Positions 17,784-27,420 of a stretch of 64,000 bases of DNA are shown here, piece after piece. The stretch lies in contig NZ_LT800497.1 of the NCBI RefSeq assembly GCF_900166635.1, positions 3,520,344 through 3,584,343 of the forward strand. The letters are read 5' to 3'. The notes beneath the pieces were generated by a model. It had not been told where the DNA came from, ran no database searches, and saw nothing but the letters and a program-made list of their open reading frames with translations. The position numbers and the translations under genes are program-made. The first letter of the stretch is position 1. The number at the start of each line of letters is the position of its first letter. The stretch is from Oceanobacillus timonensis. Lineage in GTDB: Bacteria > Bacillota > Bacilli > Bacillales > Amphibacillaceae.

Positions 17784-19604
17784 TTATTTTCTTTTTGCTG
17801 CTTTTTCACGTTCGTTCTTATTAAGGATTTTCTTACGGAGACGAATCGTTTCCGGTGTCACTTCACAATACTCGTCATCACTTAAATACTGTAATGCTTC
17901 CTCCAGCGACATTTCTTTAGTTTTACGAATCGTTGCTGTCTGGTCTTTGGTTGCAGAACGCACGTTCGTCAGGTGTTTTTCTCTCGTGATATTAACTGTT
18001 AAGTCATTTTCACGGTTGTGCTCCCCAACAATCATGCCCTCATACACTTCCGTACCAGGCGTAATAAAGATAACACCGCGGTCTTCCAAGTTCATAATAC
18101 CGTAAGTGGAAGCTTTTCCTTTTTCAAGTGCAACAAGCACACCTTCACGGCGTCCGCCTACTTGTCCTTTAATAACAGGTTCAAATGCATCAAATGTATG
18201 GTTAATAATTCCGTAACCACGTGTTTGCGACATAAATTCGGTTGTATATCCCAAAAGTCCTCGAGACGGCACTTTGAACTCAATACGAACTTGCCCATTT
18301 CCCTGGTTAGCCATATCGAGCATTTCGCCTTTACGTTCTCCTAGGGATTCCATGATAGAACCGGTATGCTCTTCCGGAACATCTACTTGCACACGTTCCA
18401 TCGGTTCACATTGGACGCCATCGATTTCCTTGATGATTACTTCCGGTTTTGATAATTGCAGTTCATAACCTTCACGACGCATGTTCTCAATAAGAATAGA
18501 CAGATGTAGTTCCCCGCGTCCAGAAACCGTCCAGGCATCCGGTGAGCTGGTTGGTTCTACACGTAAACTTACATCGGTTTCTAATTCTTTTAATAAACGT
18601 TCCTCGATACGACGGGAAGTAATATATTTTCCTTCTTTCCCTGCGAATGGACTGTTATTGACAACAAACGTCATCTGCAAGGTTGGTTCGTCAATACGTA
18701 ACCAAGGAAGCGGATCCGGATGCTCAGCCGGACATACGGTTTCACCGACGTTCAGATCTTCCATTCCAGCCAGTGCTACAATATCTCCAGAAACAGCTTC
18801 CTGAATTTCAACCCGTTTTAACCCGATAAAACCAAATAGTTTGGAGACACGGAAGGATTTTTGTGATCCATCTTCTTTTAATACTACAACCTGCTGCCCT
18901 ACTTTGATAGATCCACGAACAACTCGTCCAACACCAATTCGTCCGACATAATCATTATAATCTAATAACGTTACTTGGAATTGCAGCGGTTCTTCTCTTG
19001 TATCAGCCGGTGCAGGAATATGCTCCATAATGGTGTTAAAGACTGGGTCCATTGTTTCCTGCTGATCATCTGGTTCTAAACCGGATGTTCCGTTTAATGC
19101 AGAAGCATAAACAACCGGGAATTCCAATTGGTTATCGTCTGCGCCAAGTTCAATAAATAAATCTAATACTTCATCAACGACCTCTCCCGGACGAGCATTG
19201 GGACGGTCCACTTTATTTAATACCACAATTGGTGTCAATTTTTGTTCCAAAGCTTTTTTCAATACGAAACGTGTTTGCGGCATCGTTCCTTCATAAGCGT
19301 CAACGACTAAGGCAACACCATCAACCATTTTCATAATACGCTCAACCTCACCGCCAAAGTCGGCGTGACCCGGTGTATCAAGGATATTAATCATCGAATC
19401 TTCGTATTTTACAGCTGTATTTTTAGCTAAGATCGTAATCCCGCGTTCACGTTCTATATCTCCAGAGTCCATCGCACGCTCATCGACGTGTTCATTTTCC
19501 CGAAAAGTTCCAGAATATCTTAATAGTTGATCCACTAATGTTGTTTTTCCGTGGTCAACGTGTGCAATAATCGCGATATTACGAATATCATTTCTTAATT
19601 GCAT
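17784..19604 (-). CDS. typA: ribosome-associated GTPase TypA/BipA
   Basis: 606 residues, the full family length. The G domain (about 1-200) has P-loop AHVDHGKTT, switch RERGITI, DTPGHADFGGE and NKVDRP. Beta-barrel, EF-G-like III and V domains and the BipA-specific C-terminus follow (KVPSRGLLGYTTEF, TPETIRLRKKIL). This translational GTPase binds the ribosome and supports 50S assembly and growth at low temperature or under stress. It is monocistronic with a strong 3' terminator. Confidence 0.97.
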   Translation of the reverse strand: MQLRNDIRNIAIIAHVDHGKTTLVDQLLRYSGTFRENEHVDERAMDSGDIERERGITILAKNTAVKYEDSMINILDTPGHADFGGEVERIMKMVDGVALVVDAYEGTMPQTRFVLKKALEQKLTPIVVLNKVDRPNARPGEVVDEVLDLFIELGADDNQLEFPVVYASALNGTSGLEPDDQQETMDPVFNTIMEHIPAPADTREEPLQFQVTLLDYNDYVGRIGVGRVVRGSIKVGQQVVVLKEDGSQKSFRVSKLFGFIGLKRVEIQEAVSGDIVALAGMEDLNVGETVCPAEHPDPLPWLRIDEPTLQMTFVVNNSPFAGKEGKYITSRRIEERLLKELETDVSLRVEPTSSPDAWTVSGRGELHLSILIENMRREGYELQLSKPEVIIKEIDGVQCEPMERVQVDVPEEHTGSIMESLGERKGEMLDMANQGNGQVRIEFKVPSRGLLGYTTEFMSQTRGYGIINHTFDAFEPVIKGQVGGRREGVLVALEKGKASTYGIMNLEDRGVIFITPGTEVYEGMIVGEHNRENDLTVNITREKHLTNVRSATKDQTATIRKTKEMSLEEALQYLSDDEYCEVTPETIRLRKKILNKNEREKAAKRK

Positions 19605-19778
19605 AAATAGTACGCTCCTCTAACATATCGAATGTAAAACCAATTTATTATATCATATAATGTAGAACATTGTAAAATTGTTTTTCTTTATTAGCATGTG
19701 TCTATTTCACATGAATTATTATAACAGGATATTCTGTGTTAAAATGCACAAAAGATTTTCAAAAAGGATGTTTTTTAC

Positions 19779-20108
19779 ATGTGGACACAGATACTCATCT
19801 CCTGTACACCTGTAGTTATCGTTATTCTCATCATGTTTTTTGCTAGTAGAAACCTGGAGAAAAAAGACGATGGAACAGTATTCAACTTCTTCCGTTTAAC
19901 TTACCGGCGCAGATTCAAAAGAAACCTATGGGCTATCCCATTTGTGGTTGCCGCTTTGCTCGTCATCTTTTTCCTATCAGAATTTGCAACAATGTATAAT
20001 ATAATGTTGATTATTTTTTTCACTATATTGTTTCTTATTGAAATCTTCTACAATTACCACAAATGGAAAAAAGAAGAACGCAACGCTGCTACATCACAAG
20101 GAAACTGA
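19779..20108 (+). CDS. membrane protein of unknown function
   Basis: 109 residues: a helix at about 5-22, a basic loop (LTYRRRFKRN, about 41-51), and two more helices (about 53-70 and 74-92), then a charged tail. AAAAGGATG precedes the ATG. It is divergent from typA and convergent with the CssS-like kinase. The family is not recognised; three helices and positive-inside charge are all that can be said. Confidence 0.7.
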   Translation: MWTQILISCTPVVIVILIMFFASRNLEKKDDGTVFNFFRLTYRRRFKRNLWAIPFVVAALLVIFFLSEFATMYNIMLIIFFTILFLIEIFYNYHKWKKEERNAATSQGN

Positions 20109-20199
20109 TTTATAAGATACCCTTTCTAAGCATAAAAGAAACTCAAAAATGACGTCGCATACGGTCAAATGGACAGTAAATATCCACTTTATCCTATAG

Positions 20200-20254
20200 A
20201 AAGACTTCTTTCGCACCTGTTCTGTTATCAGGCATAGAAAGAAGTCTTTTCTTC
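20200..20254. terminator. terminator between the 109-residue gene and the kinase gene
   Basis: AAAGACTTCTTTC (20200-20212) pairs with GAAAGAAGTCTTT (20237-20249), with T-rich flanks in both directions. Confidence 0.75.
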
Positions 20255-20259
20255 ACTCT

Positions 20260-21630
20260 CTACGATTTAACTTTTTTATTCCCTTTCGGCTTATTGGAAA
20301 CCGGAAGGCACATGGTAAATTTCGCTCCGCCTAATTTTTTCGATTGTCCAGCGTAGATTTTACCATTTGACTGTTCAATAATCGCACGGGCGATAGCCAG
20401 TCCCAAACCAGTTTCTCCCCCTTTTCCTTTGATAAACCGGTGGAATATCTTGTCCATATCTTCTTCAGAAATTCCTTTTCCATCATCCTCAATATCAAAA
20501 TAGATATCATTCTTTTTCTTATACACATGAATGGATACCTCTTCTGAAGCATACCTGATGGCGTTAAATACAACATTGGAAACAGCCCGCAACAGTTTTT
20601 CTTCATCTGCATGCAACGTGATCGAACCATCCACCTTCTGATGAAGATCCAAGTTATTTTCATTAACGATCGGCAATGCTTTGCTCACAATTCCATCAAC
20701 AAACGCCTGTACATCAATTTCTGTTTCTTCATACACATCCGGCTGGGAGTCTAATTTGGCAAGTAAAATCATTTCATTAATGATTTTCTTCAGCCTGTTC
20801 ACCTCTGTAACCATGACATCTAATCCTTTTTCCGTATCTTTTTCATCAAAGATACCGTCACGGATTCCTTCTGCATAACCTTGAATCGTCATCAATGGCG
20901 TTTTCAGCTCATGGCTTGCATTTTGGAAGAAGGTTTGCTGCGAGTTCATATATTGCTCCAGTGTCTGTGACATCTCATAGACACTTTGTTCCACTTCTTT
21001 TATCTCTCCGGTAGCCCGAATTCGCTTCATTTGATCAAACTGGCGATTTTCTACCTTTTTTAATTCTTTCTTCAACAAGGATAACGGGGTAACCAGCTTA
21101 TTCGTCATATAATAACTTAAAATTACCGCCGCTAAAGCACCAATTAAAAATACCCAAGCTAAGCGGAAGAAAAAGTTCTGCTGTACTGCTCTTAAATCAT
21201 TGATGGGAGTTAATAAAATCAATTCCATCCCTGACTGTTCTGGAGAGAAAATGATTCGTTGCGTTACAAAACGATCATTCCCGTGCTGCCAAAGTGTTTC
21301 ATCACTATTCTCAAAATCATTTTCCTCGAAAAACTCATTCACGACAGAAATAGACATGGTCGAAAATAAAACCGTATCTAAATTCCTGTCATATAAAAAC
21401 AACTGCAAATCCTGATCTTGTAAAAAGGCATCAATATTTCGATATTCACTTGCGTCCTCATACTGTTCCGAAAGAAAACTGATCAGTAATTCACCCGTTT
21501 CTTCAAGCTGGCGCTGTTCATCCTGTATGAGCACATCTAAAACAAGGGAGTAAATAACCAGCCCGGCTGTTGTCATGATAACAAGCAGCAACGCTGTGAA
21601 CGCAGCATTTAATTGCGATTGTAATTTCAT
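20260..21630 (-). CDS. cssS: CssS-like sensor histidine kinase
   Basis: 456 residues: helix about 9-30, extracytoplasmic domain to about 155, helix about 158-178, HAMP, H box QNASHELKTPLMTIQGYAEG, N box NVVFNAIRYA, G1 DDGKGIS and G2 GGETGLGLAIA. CssS senses misfolded exported protein and activates CssR, which induces HtrA-type quality-control proteases. The call rests on resemblance to CssS around GYAEGIRDGIFDE and on the htrA gene divergent from its regulator. It starts 2 nt after the regulator stop. Confidence 0.8.
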   Translation of the reverse strand: MKLQSQLNAAFTALLLVIMTTAGLVIYSLVLDVLIQDEQRQLEETGELLISFLSEQYEDASEYRNIDAFLQDQDLQLFLYDRNLDTVLFSTMSISVVNEFFEENDFENSDETLWQHGNDRFVTQRIIFSPEQSGMELILLTPINDLRAVQQNFFFRLAWVFLIGALAAVILSYYMTNKLVTPLSLLKKELKKVENRQFDQMKRIRATGEIKEVEQSVYEMSQTLEQYMNSQQTFFQNASHELKTPLMTIQGYAEGIRDGIFDEKDTEKGLDVMVTEVNRLKKIINEMILLAKLDSQPDVYEETEIDVQAFVDGIVSKALPIVNENNLDLHQKVDGSITLHADEEKLLRAVSNVVFNAIRYASEEVSIHVYKKKNDIYFDIEDDGKGISEEDMDKIFHRFIKGKGGETGLGLAIARAIIEQSNGKIYAGQSKKLGGAKFTMCLPVSNKPKGNKKVKS

Positions 21631-21632
21631 TA

Positions 21633-22319
21633 TTATGCTTCCTCATCTTTTCTTAAGCGATAACCGAATCCCCATACGGTCTCCAGAGGAATATCTTCCA
21701 TCTTTTTACGGATTCGTTTCATTAAATCATCTACGGCACGGTCACTGCCAAAATAATCATCGCCCCATACTTTTACCAGCAGTTCTTCCCGGGAAAAAGC
21801 ACGGTTGGGATTCTCCGCCAACAACAGCAGCATGTCGTATTCTTTTGCTGTTGTTTCATATTCTATCCCTTCAAAAAATACTCTGCGTTCATTTTTATAA
21901 ACAAGAAGTTGATCTACCTTTACCCGGTCATCCGCTTCCTTATCAACAGAATTCGGCTGTACCCGTTTAAACAATCTTTTGATACGAGCGATAAGTTCCC
22001 TTGGGCTGAATGGTTTTGTTAAATAATCATCACTACCTAGCTCCAGACCTAGAATTTTGTCAATTTCCTCATCTTTAGCAGAAATAATAATGATGGGAAC
22101 ATCACTTTCATTACGGATCTTCTTACAAAATTCATAACCGTCCATTCCCGGAAGCATGATATCTAACACCCACATATCCGGCGGGTTATTTTCCCATAAT
22201 GCCCAGCCATCTTCCGCATTATCCAGGACCGTTATCTGGTACCCTTCTTTTTTCAAATAAGCATCCACAATATCTTGTATATTTTTATCATCTTCTACCA
22301 ACCCAATGTGATAAGACAT
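21633..22319 (-). CDS. cssR: CssR-like OmpR-family response regulator
   Basis: 228 residues from the ATG at 22319 (GAGGTGG upstream); a longer frame to 22364 lacks a site. Receiver: EDD near the N-terminus, phospho-acceptor in WVLDIMLPGMDGYEF, Lys in LTKPFSPREL. The winged helix (about 130-225) ends VWGDDYFGSDRAVDDLMKRI..VWGFGYRLR, close to CssR of B. subtilis. It is encoded head to head with htrA, its expected target, sharing a 350-bp intergenic region with octamers like those described upstream of htrA in B. subtilis. Confidence 0.82.
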   Translation of the reverse strand: MSYHIGLVEDDKNIQDIVDAYLKKEGYQITVLDNAEDGWALWENNPPDMWVLDIMLPGMDGYEFCKKIRNESDVPIIIISAKDEEIDKILGLELGSDDYLTKPFSPRELIARIKRLFKRVQPNSVDKEADDRVKVDQLLVYKNERRVFFEGIEYETTAKEYDMLLLLAENPNRAFSREELLVKVWGDDYFGSDRAVDDLMKRIRKKMEDIPLETVWGFGYRLRKDEEA

Positions 22320-22537
22320 GTATTTTCCACCTCTTTCGCCCTGTACTACATTGTAGTTTACCATCTACAGATTTGAAAAGACACTGCTCCAACAAATTCC
22401 CATAATACCGGCAACTGCGGCATTATGACATATCGTATTATTCTTATTTTTATGTTTATTATAAAAAGCAGAATGGGTAATTCTAATAAAAAGGGGATTA
22501 ACCCCTTTATTTACAATTTTTTATTTTATACTATTTA

Positions 22538-22634
22538 TTTTCACATGAATACCCCATATCTGACAAACCGGGGATAAGATTACACAGTTTTTACACAATT
22601 ATACCAAAGGATTACCCTTGCTCCATACTATAAT
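22538..22634 (+). promoter_or_regulatory. htrA control region: CssR-type octamers and -10 box
   Basis: TTTTCACA at 22538-22545, ATTACACA at 22579-22586 and TTTTACAC at 22589-22596 resemble the TTTTCACA octamers reported in B. subtilis htrA/htrB promoters. A perfect TATAAT lies at 22629-22634 without a good -35 at 16-18 bp, as expected for an activator-dependent promoter. The octamer link is from memory of that literature and is inference here. Confidence 0.5.
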
Positions 22635-22668
22635 GAAATTAAATCAAATAACTTGGAGGTGCTTTACA

Positions 22669-24039
22669 ATGAGTAATAATGATTTTGAAAATGAAAGAAA
22701 TAATGATGTATCGAATGATTTCGAAAATAAAAATGACCCTTCAACGGATGAAGCATCGACAGTGCATACAAATAAATCGGAGCAAAATAGAACAATAGAC
22801 GAACAACAGACAACATATGCTGCTTCACCGGAACAGAAGCCGCAAAGAGCCAAAAAATCAAGACGTTGGTTCAGCGGTTTTTTAGGTGGAGCAGTTGGCG
22901 GTATTGTTTCTTCCATACTCGTTATTTTGCTCTTAGGGAATCAATTATTGCCGGCTTCTGAAGGCGTTTCGGACTCATCAGGAGGAGAAAGTGCATCATC
23001 TGATACTTCCGAATCCATTGTTCCTACAATTGCTTCTGACGACGCAGATGTCTCTACGGATATTTCAGAAGTATCGCAAGCTGTTGTAGGAATCATTAAT
23101 ATGCAACAGCAAAGCTTATGGGACGATAGTGAGGAAGCAGGAACTGGTTCTGGCATCGTCTATAAAAAAGAAAATGGAAAAGCATATGTTATCACGAATA
23201 ACCATGTGGTAGAAGGCGCTGAGCAGCTGCAAGTAGCTCTGGATGATGAACATCAAGTAGATGCGACCGTGCTTGGAACAGATGCTTTAACCGATTTGGC
23301 TGTGCTTGAAATCGATGGAGAATATGTCGATACAGTAGCTAATATGGGTTCTGATGAAGATGCGGAAGTCGGAGAAACGGTTATGGCTATTGGTAACCCG
23401 CTTGGAATGGAATTTAATAATAGTGTCACAAGAGGGATTATCAGCGGATTAAATCGTAATGTAGAAGTGGATACAAACGGAGATGGCGCTCCGGATTGGG
23501 TCACAGAGGTTCTGCAAACAGATGCAGCTATCAATCCTGGTAACAGCGGCGGCGCATTAGTGAATGAGAACGGGGATGTCATCGGAATTAACTCCATGAA
23601 AATCTCTCAAAGCCAGGTAGAAGGTATCGGCTTTGCTATTCCAATTGATGAGGCATTGCCAATCATTGACAAACTGGAAACAGACGGCGAGGTATCCCGC
23701 CCATTAATCGGCATTTCCACCGCCCCATTAAGCCAGGTACCACCGGAATATCAACAAGAAATTTCGTTGCCTGAAGATATAGAAGGCGGTATGGTTGTTG
23801 CTAATGTCCAATCTGGTTCACCAGCAGATAATGCAGACTTGCAGCAATTTGATGTCATTACAAAAATAAATGGCAATCCTGTCACATCCATTATTGATTT
23901 GCGGAAAGAATTGTTTGATCAAGGTCAAGCCGGAGAACATGTAGAAATCGAGTTTGCTCGGGATGGAGAATTGCATTCCATTACCTTGAAAATGGATGAA
24001 TTGAAAGAAAACCAACCGCAGGAAAACCAACAAGGATAA
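22669..24039 (+). CDS. htrA: HtrA-family membrane-anchored serine protease/chaperone
   Basis: 456 residues from the ATG at 22669, 8 nt after TTGGAGGT. An acidic, Asn-rich cytoplasmic tail (1-64), one membrane helix (about 68-92), a Ser-rich linker, then a trypsin-like domain with triad His179 (ITNNHVVEG), Asp209 (TDLAVLE) and Ser293 (NPGNSGGAL), and one PDZ domain (about 350-445). It degrades or refolds misfolded proteins on the outer face of the membrane. The divergent CssRS-like genes are its probable regulators. Confidence 0.95.
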   Translation: MSNNDFENERNNDVSNDFENKNDPSTDEASTVHTNKSEQNRTIDEQQTTYAASPEQKPQRAKKSRRWFSGFLGGAVGGIVSSILVILLLGNQLLPASEGVSDSSGGESASSDTSESIVPTIASDDADVSTDISEVSQAVVGIINMQQQSLWDDSEEAGTGSGIVYKKENGKAYVITNNHVVEGAEQLQVALDDEHQVDATVLGTDALTDLAVLEIDGEYVDTVANMGSDEDAEVGETVMAIGNPLGMEFNNSVTRGIISGLNRNVEVDTNGDGAPDWVTEVLQTDAAINPGNSGGALVNENGDVIGINSMKISQSQVEGIGFAIPIDEALPIIDKLETDGEVSRPLIGISTAPLSQVPPEYQQEISLPEDIEGGMVVANVQSGSPADNADLQQFDVITKINGNPVTSIIDLRKELFDQGQAGEHVEIEFARDGELHSITLKMDELKENQPQENQQG

Positions 24040-24050
24040 AGAACATCATG

Positions 24051-24094
24051 AAGAGCAGTTTACCGGCATTTTGCTGGCAAACTGCTCTTTTTTT
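24051..24094 (+). terminator. htrA terminator
   Basis: AAGAGCAGTTTACCGGCA and TGCTGGCAAACTGCTCTT form a long stem followed by a T-run. Confidence 0.88.
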
Positions 24095-24244
24095 ATGTTA
24101 AATGAATAAAGCGTTAAAATCGTTCATGAAAATGAGGATAATCAACTTAATCCTCTACCTATTCCTTTAAAAATCATATATAATGAACTATTAAAGCAAG
24201 ATTTTTCCTTATCTTGCAGAATTATTGAGAGAGGAAGTGATTTT

Positions 24245-25147
24245 TTGATTTGCCCATCGTGTAATCAAGAAACGGAGGAAGGAAAGTTTTGTACGAATTG
24301 CGGCTCCCCATTGCACCAACAGGGTGAACCGGAAAGTACATCAACAGAAAGGAATGCAGAGGTACATACGGAAACACCTCAACAAGAAAGTGCTACAACA
24401 TCCGAAGCGAGTTCCGAAGCATCTCAGTTCAATGCAACGTTCGAGAAAGTAAAAACAGGGTCCAATAACTACTGGAATTATTTTATTACTCGAATTAAAA
24501 ACCCAAACGTTGCTTTTAAAGATAATGAGTCGCATGTGACAAATTCTATTATTACGGCAATTATATTGTCACTTGCTACTGTATTATTTTTTTACGGAAT
24601 TCTTAATACATTATTTAACGATACTCGTTCCTTTGGAAGTAATGAATCATTAAGCAATTATGTACCTTTTTTCTCCACTATCCTGAAGGGAATACTTATT
24701 TTTATCATTCTTTTCTTTGCCGGACTCATTGCGAACTTTACTACATTTAAACTTGTAAAGCACCCTATTTCTTTTATACATCAATTTACTCGTTATACAG
24801 GGACTCTTGTACCATTTACTGGTTTATTTGTTGCTTTAGCTATATTATCTCTGTTAGGAATTGTTAAGATTGATTTATGGGATATACTTTCCAGAGGAAT
24901 ACAAATTATAGAAACAGGATCGTACGGAACTTTTCCATGGGGCATAGCCTTTATCACTTTTTTGTTTATCATTATAATGTATGTTAACCCTTTAATTCAT
25001 ATGATGTATGCACTTATCCAAGAAAAAACAAAGCTGAGTTTTTATTTTACGATTGTGTCATTTATAATAACCTTAGTTATCGTTGGAGTTTTGAATAACT
25101 TTTTTATTACGGATACAATTACAAACATAATTGAACCCATAGATTGA
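24245..25147 (+). CDS. zinc-ribbon polytopic membrane protein
   Basis: 300 residues from a TTG behind GAGAGGAAG. A zinc ribbon (CPSC and CTNC, residues 3-20) opens the protein, followed by a Ser/Thr/Glu-rich linker (about 24-68) and five or so membrane helices (about 100-295). The layout matches zinc-ribbon plus Yip1/DUF-type membrane proteins found across Firmicutes, whose role is unknown. A promoter-distal terminator shared with the convergent gene follows. It is a monocistronic unit as far as can be seen. Confidence 0.78.
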   Translation: MICPSCNQETEEGKFCTNCGSPLHQQGEPESTSTERNAEVHTETPQQESATTSEASSEASQFNATFEKVKTGSNNYWNYFITRIKNPNVAFKDNESHVTNSIITAIILSLATVLFFYGILNTLFNDTRSFGSNESLSNYVPFFSTILKGILIFIILFFAGLIANFTTFKLVKHPISFIHQFTRYTGTLVPFTGLFVALAILSLLGIVKIDLWDILSRGIQIIETGSYGTFPWGIAFITFLFIIIMYVNPLIHMMYALIQEKTKLSFYFTIVSFIITLVIVGVLNNFFITDTITNIIEPID

Positions 25148-25165
25148 TATCTAAATTTTCTTTAG

Positions 25166-25219
25166 AACCCCCGGACAAATGAGCTTCCTGATTAGGAAAC
25201 AGTGTCCGGGGGTTATTTT
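25166..25219. terminator. bidirectional terminator
   Basis: AACCCCCGGACA and TGTCCGGGGGTT form a GC-rich 12-bp stem between the two convergent genes, with T-rich flanks. Confidence 0.8.
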
Positions 25220-25225
25220 ATTCCA

Positions 25226-25846
25226 TCACTCTTCTTCTTTATCCAGTGCATCTTCATACGCTTCATGATTGGGCATAACTCCTGTATACTTCCCTTCTAT
25301 ATCTGCGCCTAGAAAGTCTTCCACTTCTATATTATCGGAACTTTCTTGCCCATCTTCTGGAATTCCGGTACCGTCGTGATAATCCGGGGTATAACTGGAA
25401 GTTCCATATTGCTGTACATCTTCCCAGCTGTTCTCACCGCCATCTTCCCTTACTTTAAACGTTTCTTTGGGGGTTGTTTCCCCATGGAATGCCCACTGCT
25501 CGGCATGCTGCTTGCAACAATCTGCAGTTGGTAAAGCTTCCAGCCGTTCCGGTTCAATATTTCCTCCACATACCTTGCAAATTCCATAAGTTCCTTCTTC
25601 CATCGCATGAATTGCCTTATTGATGTCCTCTAGTTCCGATTCAGCATGCCGCTCCAGAGCACTATCCTTTTCCCGTTCAAAAAGCTCCGTTCCTGTATCA
25701 GCAGGATGATTATCATAATTGGATAATTCACCTATTACCTCCTGACTGAACTCATATTTCATTTCTGTCTTTTCATTTACCCGTTCAATTAACTCCTCTT
25801 GTCTTGCAAGCAGACGCTGCTTCAGCTGTTCCATATTTACTTTCAT
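25226..25846 (-). CDS. YteA-like DksA/TraR-type zinc-finger protein
   Basis: 206 residues from the ATG after AAGGGGGAG at 25846. A helical N-terminal part (about 1-75, LKQRLLARQEELIERV) is followed by a C4-type finger, CKVC near 88 and CCKQH near 110, and an acidic Gly-rich tail. YteA-family members occur in spore formers and are described as sporulation-linked; DksA/TraR relatives touch RNA polymerase, but this family's target is unproven. It is a single gene with a terminator shared with its neighbour. Confidence 0.8.
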   Translation of the reverse strand: MKVNMEQLKQRLLARQEELIERVNEKTEMKYEFSQEVIGELSNYDNHPADTGTELFEREKDSALERHAESELEDINKAIHAMEEGTYGICKVCGGNIEPERLEALPTADCCKQHAEQWAFHGETTPKETFKVREDGGENSWEDVQQYGTSSYTPDYHDGTGIPEDGQESSDNIEVEDFLGADIEGKYTGVMPNHEAYEDALDKEEE

Positions 25847-26083
25847 TATTTTCTCCCCCTTCTGTCCATCCTTGAGCAAACTGCTGTTTTTATATCATGA
25901 AATCATTTTATACTATATGTAACCAGCATAATTCGATTCACGGCAATCGTTACCAAGTTTCGTTTGATCATTAAAATATATTTTATGCTATTATTAGATA
26001 AGTTGTTCCTTTAAAAATGGTTGCGTTTTGCCAATTTTCGTGACAAGCTTAAGATAAATATTTTTACAAAGGAGACGGATAAA

Positions 26084-26980
26084 ATGGTAACTGCATCAAC
26101 AGCATCAATCGGTTTTATTGGTTTAGGCGTTATGGGGAAAAGCATGGTTAAAAATTTGATGAATGCCGGCTATAGCCTGCATGTTTACACCAGAACAAAA
26201 TCAAAAGCAGAAGAACTATTGGAACTTGGCGCAGATTGGCATGAGAACCCGGCCAGTGTAGCTCAGGCAAGTGATGTGATTATTACAATGGTTGGTTATC
26301 CGGTGGATGTACAAAATGTTTATTTTGGAGATCAAGGTATTTTAAATCATGCCAAAAAAGGGGCTTATGTCGTTGATATGACTACGTCCAAGCCCAGTTT
26401 GGCAATTGAAATTTACGAAGAGGCAAAAAACAAAGGTTTCACCGCTTTAGATGCACCAGTTTCCGGGGGAGATATCGGTGCAAAAAATGGAACGATGGCA
26501 ATTATGGTTGGCGGAGACAAGGAAGCCTACCATGAAGTCGCTCCGATTTTCCGTGTTCTCGGAGAAAGAATTACGTTACTTGGACCGGCAGGAGCAGGAC
26601 AGCATACAAAAATGGCCAACCAAATTGCGATTGCAACAAATATGATTGGCGTTTGTGAATCCATTCTTTATGCAAGAAAAGCCGGATTAGATGCAGAAGA
26701 AGTACTCGCCACGATTTCTACCGGAGCTGCTGCAAGCTTTTCCTTATCCAATTTAGGTAAAAGAATGATTGAAAAAGATTATGAGCCCGGATTTTATGTA
26801 AAACATTTTATTAAAGATATGGAGATCGCCTTAGAATCAGCTCACAATATGGGAATGCCGGCACCTGGGCTGGAGTTGGCACTAAATCTTTATAAAGATT
26901 TAGCTGATATGGGCGAGGCAGACAGCGGAACGCAAGCGTTAATTAAATTACTCGCACATGAAGCAGAAATGACACTATAA
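26084..26980 (+). CDS. beta-hydroxyacid dehydrogenase, YkwC-like (3-hydroxyisobutyrate dehydrogenase family)
   Basis: 298 residues from the ATG behind AAAGGAGAC at 26084. NAD(P)-binding Rossmann motif GFIGLGVMGKSM, substrate loop DAPVSGGDIGAKNG (near 123) and the catalytic Lys in GQHTKMANQ (near 172) are all intact. Such enzymes oxidise or reduce beta-hydroxyacids such as 3-hydroxyisobutyrate, tartronate semialdehyde or gluconate derivatives. No pathway genes adjoin it, so the substrate is open. The MITE-like element begins 4 bp after its stop codon. Confidence 0.88.
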   Translation: MVTASTASIGFIGLGVMGKSMVKNLMNAGYSLHVYTRTKSKAEELLELGADWHENPASVAQASDVIITMVGYPVDVQNVYFGDQGILNHAKKGAYVVDMTTSKPSLAIEIYEEAKNKGFTALDAPVSGGDIGAKNGTMAIMVGGDKEAYHEVAPIFRVLGERITLLGPAGAGQHTKMANQIAIATNMIGVCESILYARKAGLDAEEVLATISTGAAASFSLSNLGKRMIEKDYEPGFYVKHFIKDMEIALESAHNMGMPAPGLELALNLYKDLADMGEADSGTQALIKLLAHEAEMTL

Positions 26981-26984
26981 GTGC

Positions 26985-27324
26985 GTGTTCAAAAAGTCTG
27001 ATAAATAGGACCAAGTCGGTTAAGAACGCGACGTCCTGGGGTTGCGATTACTCACCCCATCGAAAAGCGTTGTCGCAACACCGACACTAGCACGTCCTGG
27101 GACTGCGATTACTCGCCCCACCGGAAACATTTGTGCGTCGGAAGTTCAAGGCGACGAGCTTTTTCCAAACGGACTTCTCGCGTGTTGTGGTGACTTCTAC
27201 GTTGCCCACACGACGTGGGCGTTCTTAGTAGAAGTTCCTCTATGCCCTATATACGTGAGTATTGGAATTTGCTAGTCAACGCAGAAATTCGCCGCGTCAT
27301 TTTTATTGGATTTTTTGAACATCC
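26985..27324. mobile_element. MITE-like repeat element with terminal inverted repeats
   Basis: The ends GTGTTCAAAAAGTC (26985) and GATTTTTTGAACATCC (27309-27324) are inverted repeats. The interior is clearly richer in G+C than its flanks and holds two 36-bp direct repeats (27031-27066 and 27092-27127, about 80% identical) and a long hairpin around 27188-27237 (ACTTCTAC..GTAGAAGT). No transposase is encoded. Partial relatives occur at 8750-8820, 33555-33569 and 42800-42840. A frame of 77 codons inside it is not considered a gene. Confidence 0.7.
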
Positions 27325-27353
27325 TCTATAACAAAATACTTTTCAGCCATTTT

Positions 27354-27393
27354 AAAAACCTCGAATGTCTCTAGAAAACATTCGAGGTTTTTT
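27354..27393. terminator. terminator of the cold-shock gene
   Basis: AAAAACCTCGAATGT pairs with ACATTCGAGGTTTTT; T-runs are present on both strands. Confidence 0.85.
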
Positions 27394-27420
27394 CATTCGT
27401 TTATATCATTCGTATTCGAA

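Noticed and set aside
17784-19604. Several plus-strand frames opposite typA
   Set aside because: Shadows of a fully conserved gene with no start signals.
27042-27275. 77-codon plus-strand frame inside the MITE-like element
   Set aside because: No ribosome site, atypical composition and full containment in a structured repeat with relatives lacking the frame.
26985-27324. CRISPR-like array
   Set aside because: Only two imperfect direct repeats and no cas genes; inverted ends indicate a transposable repeat.
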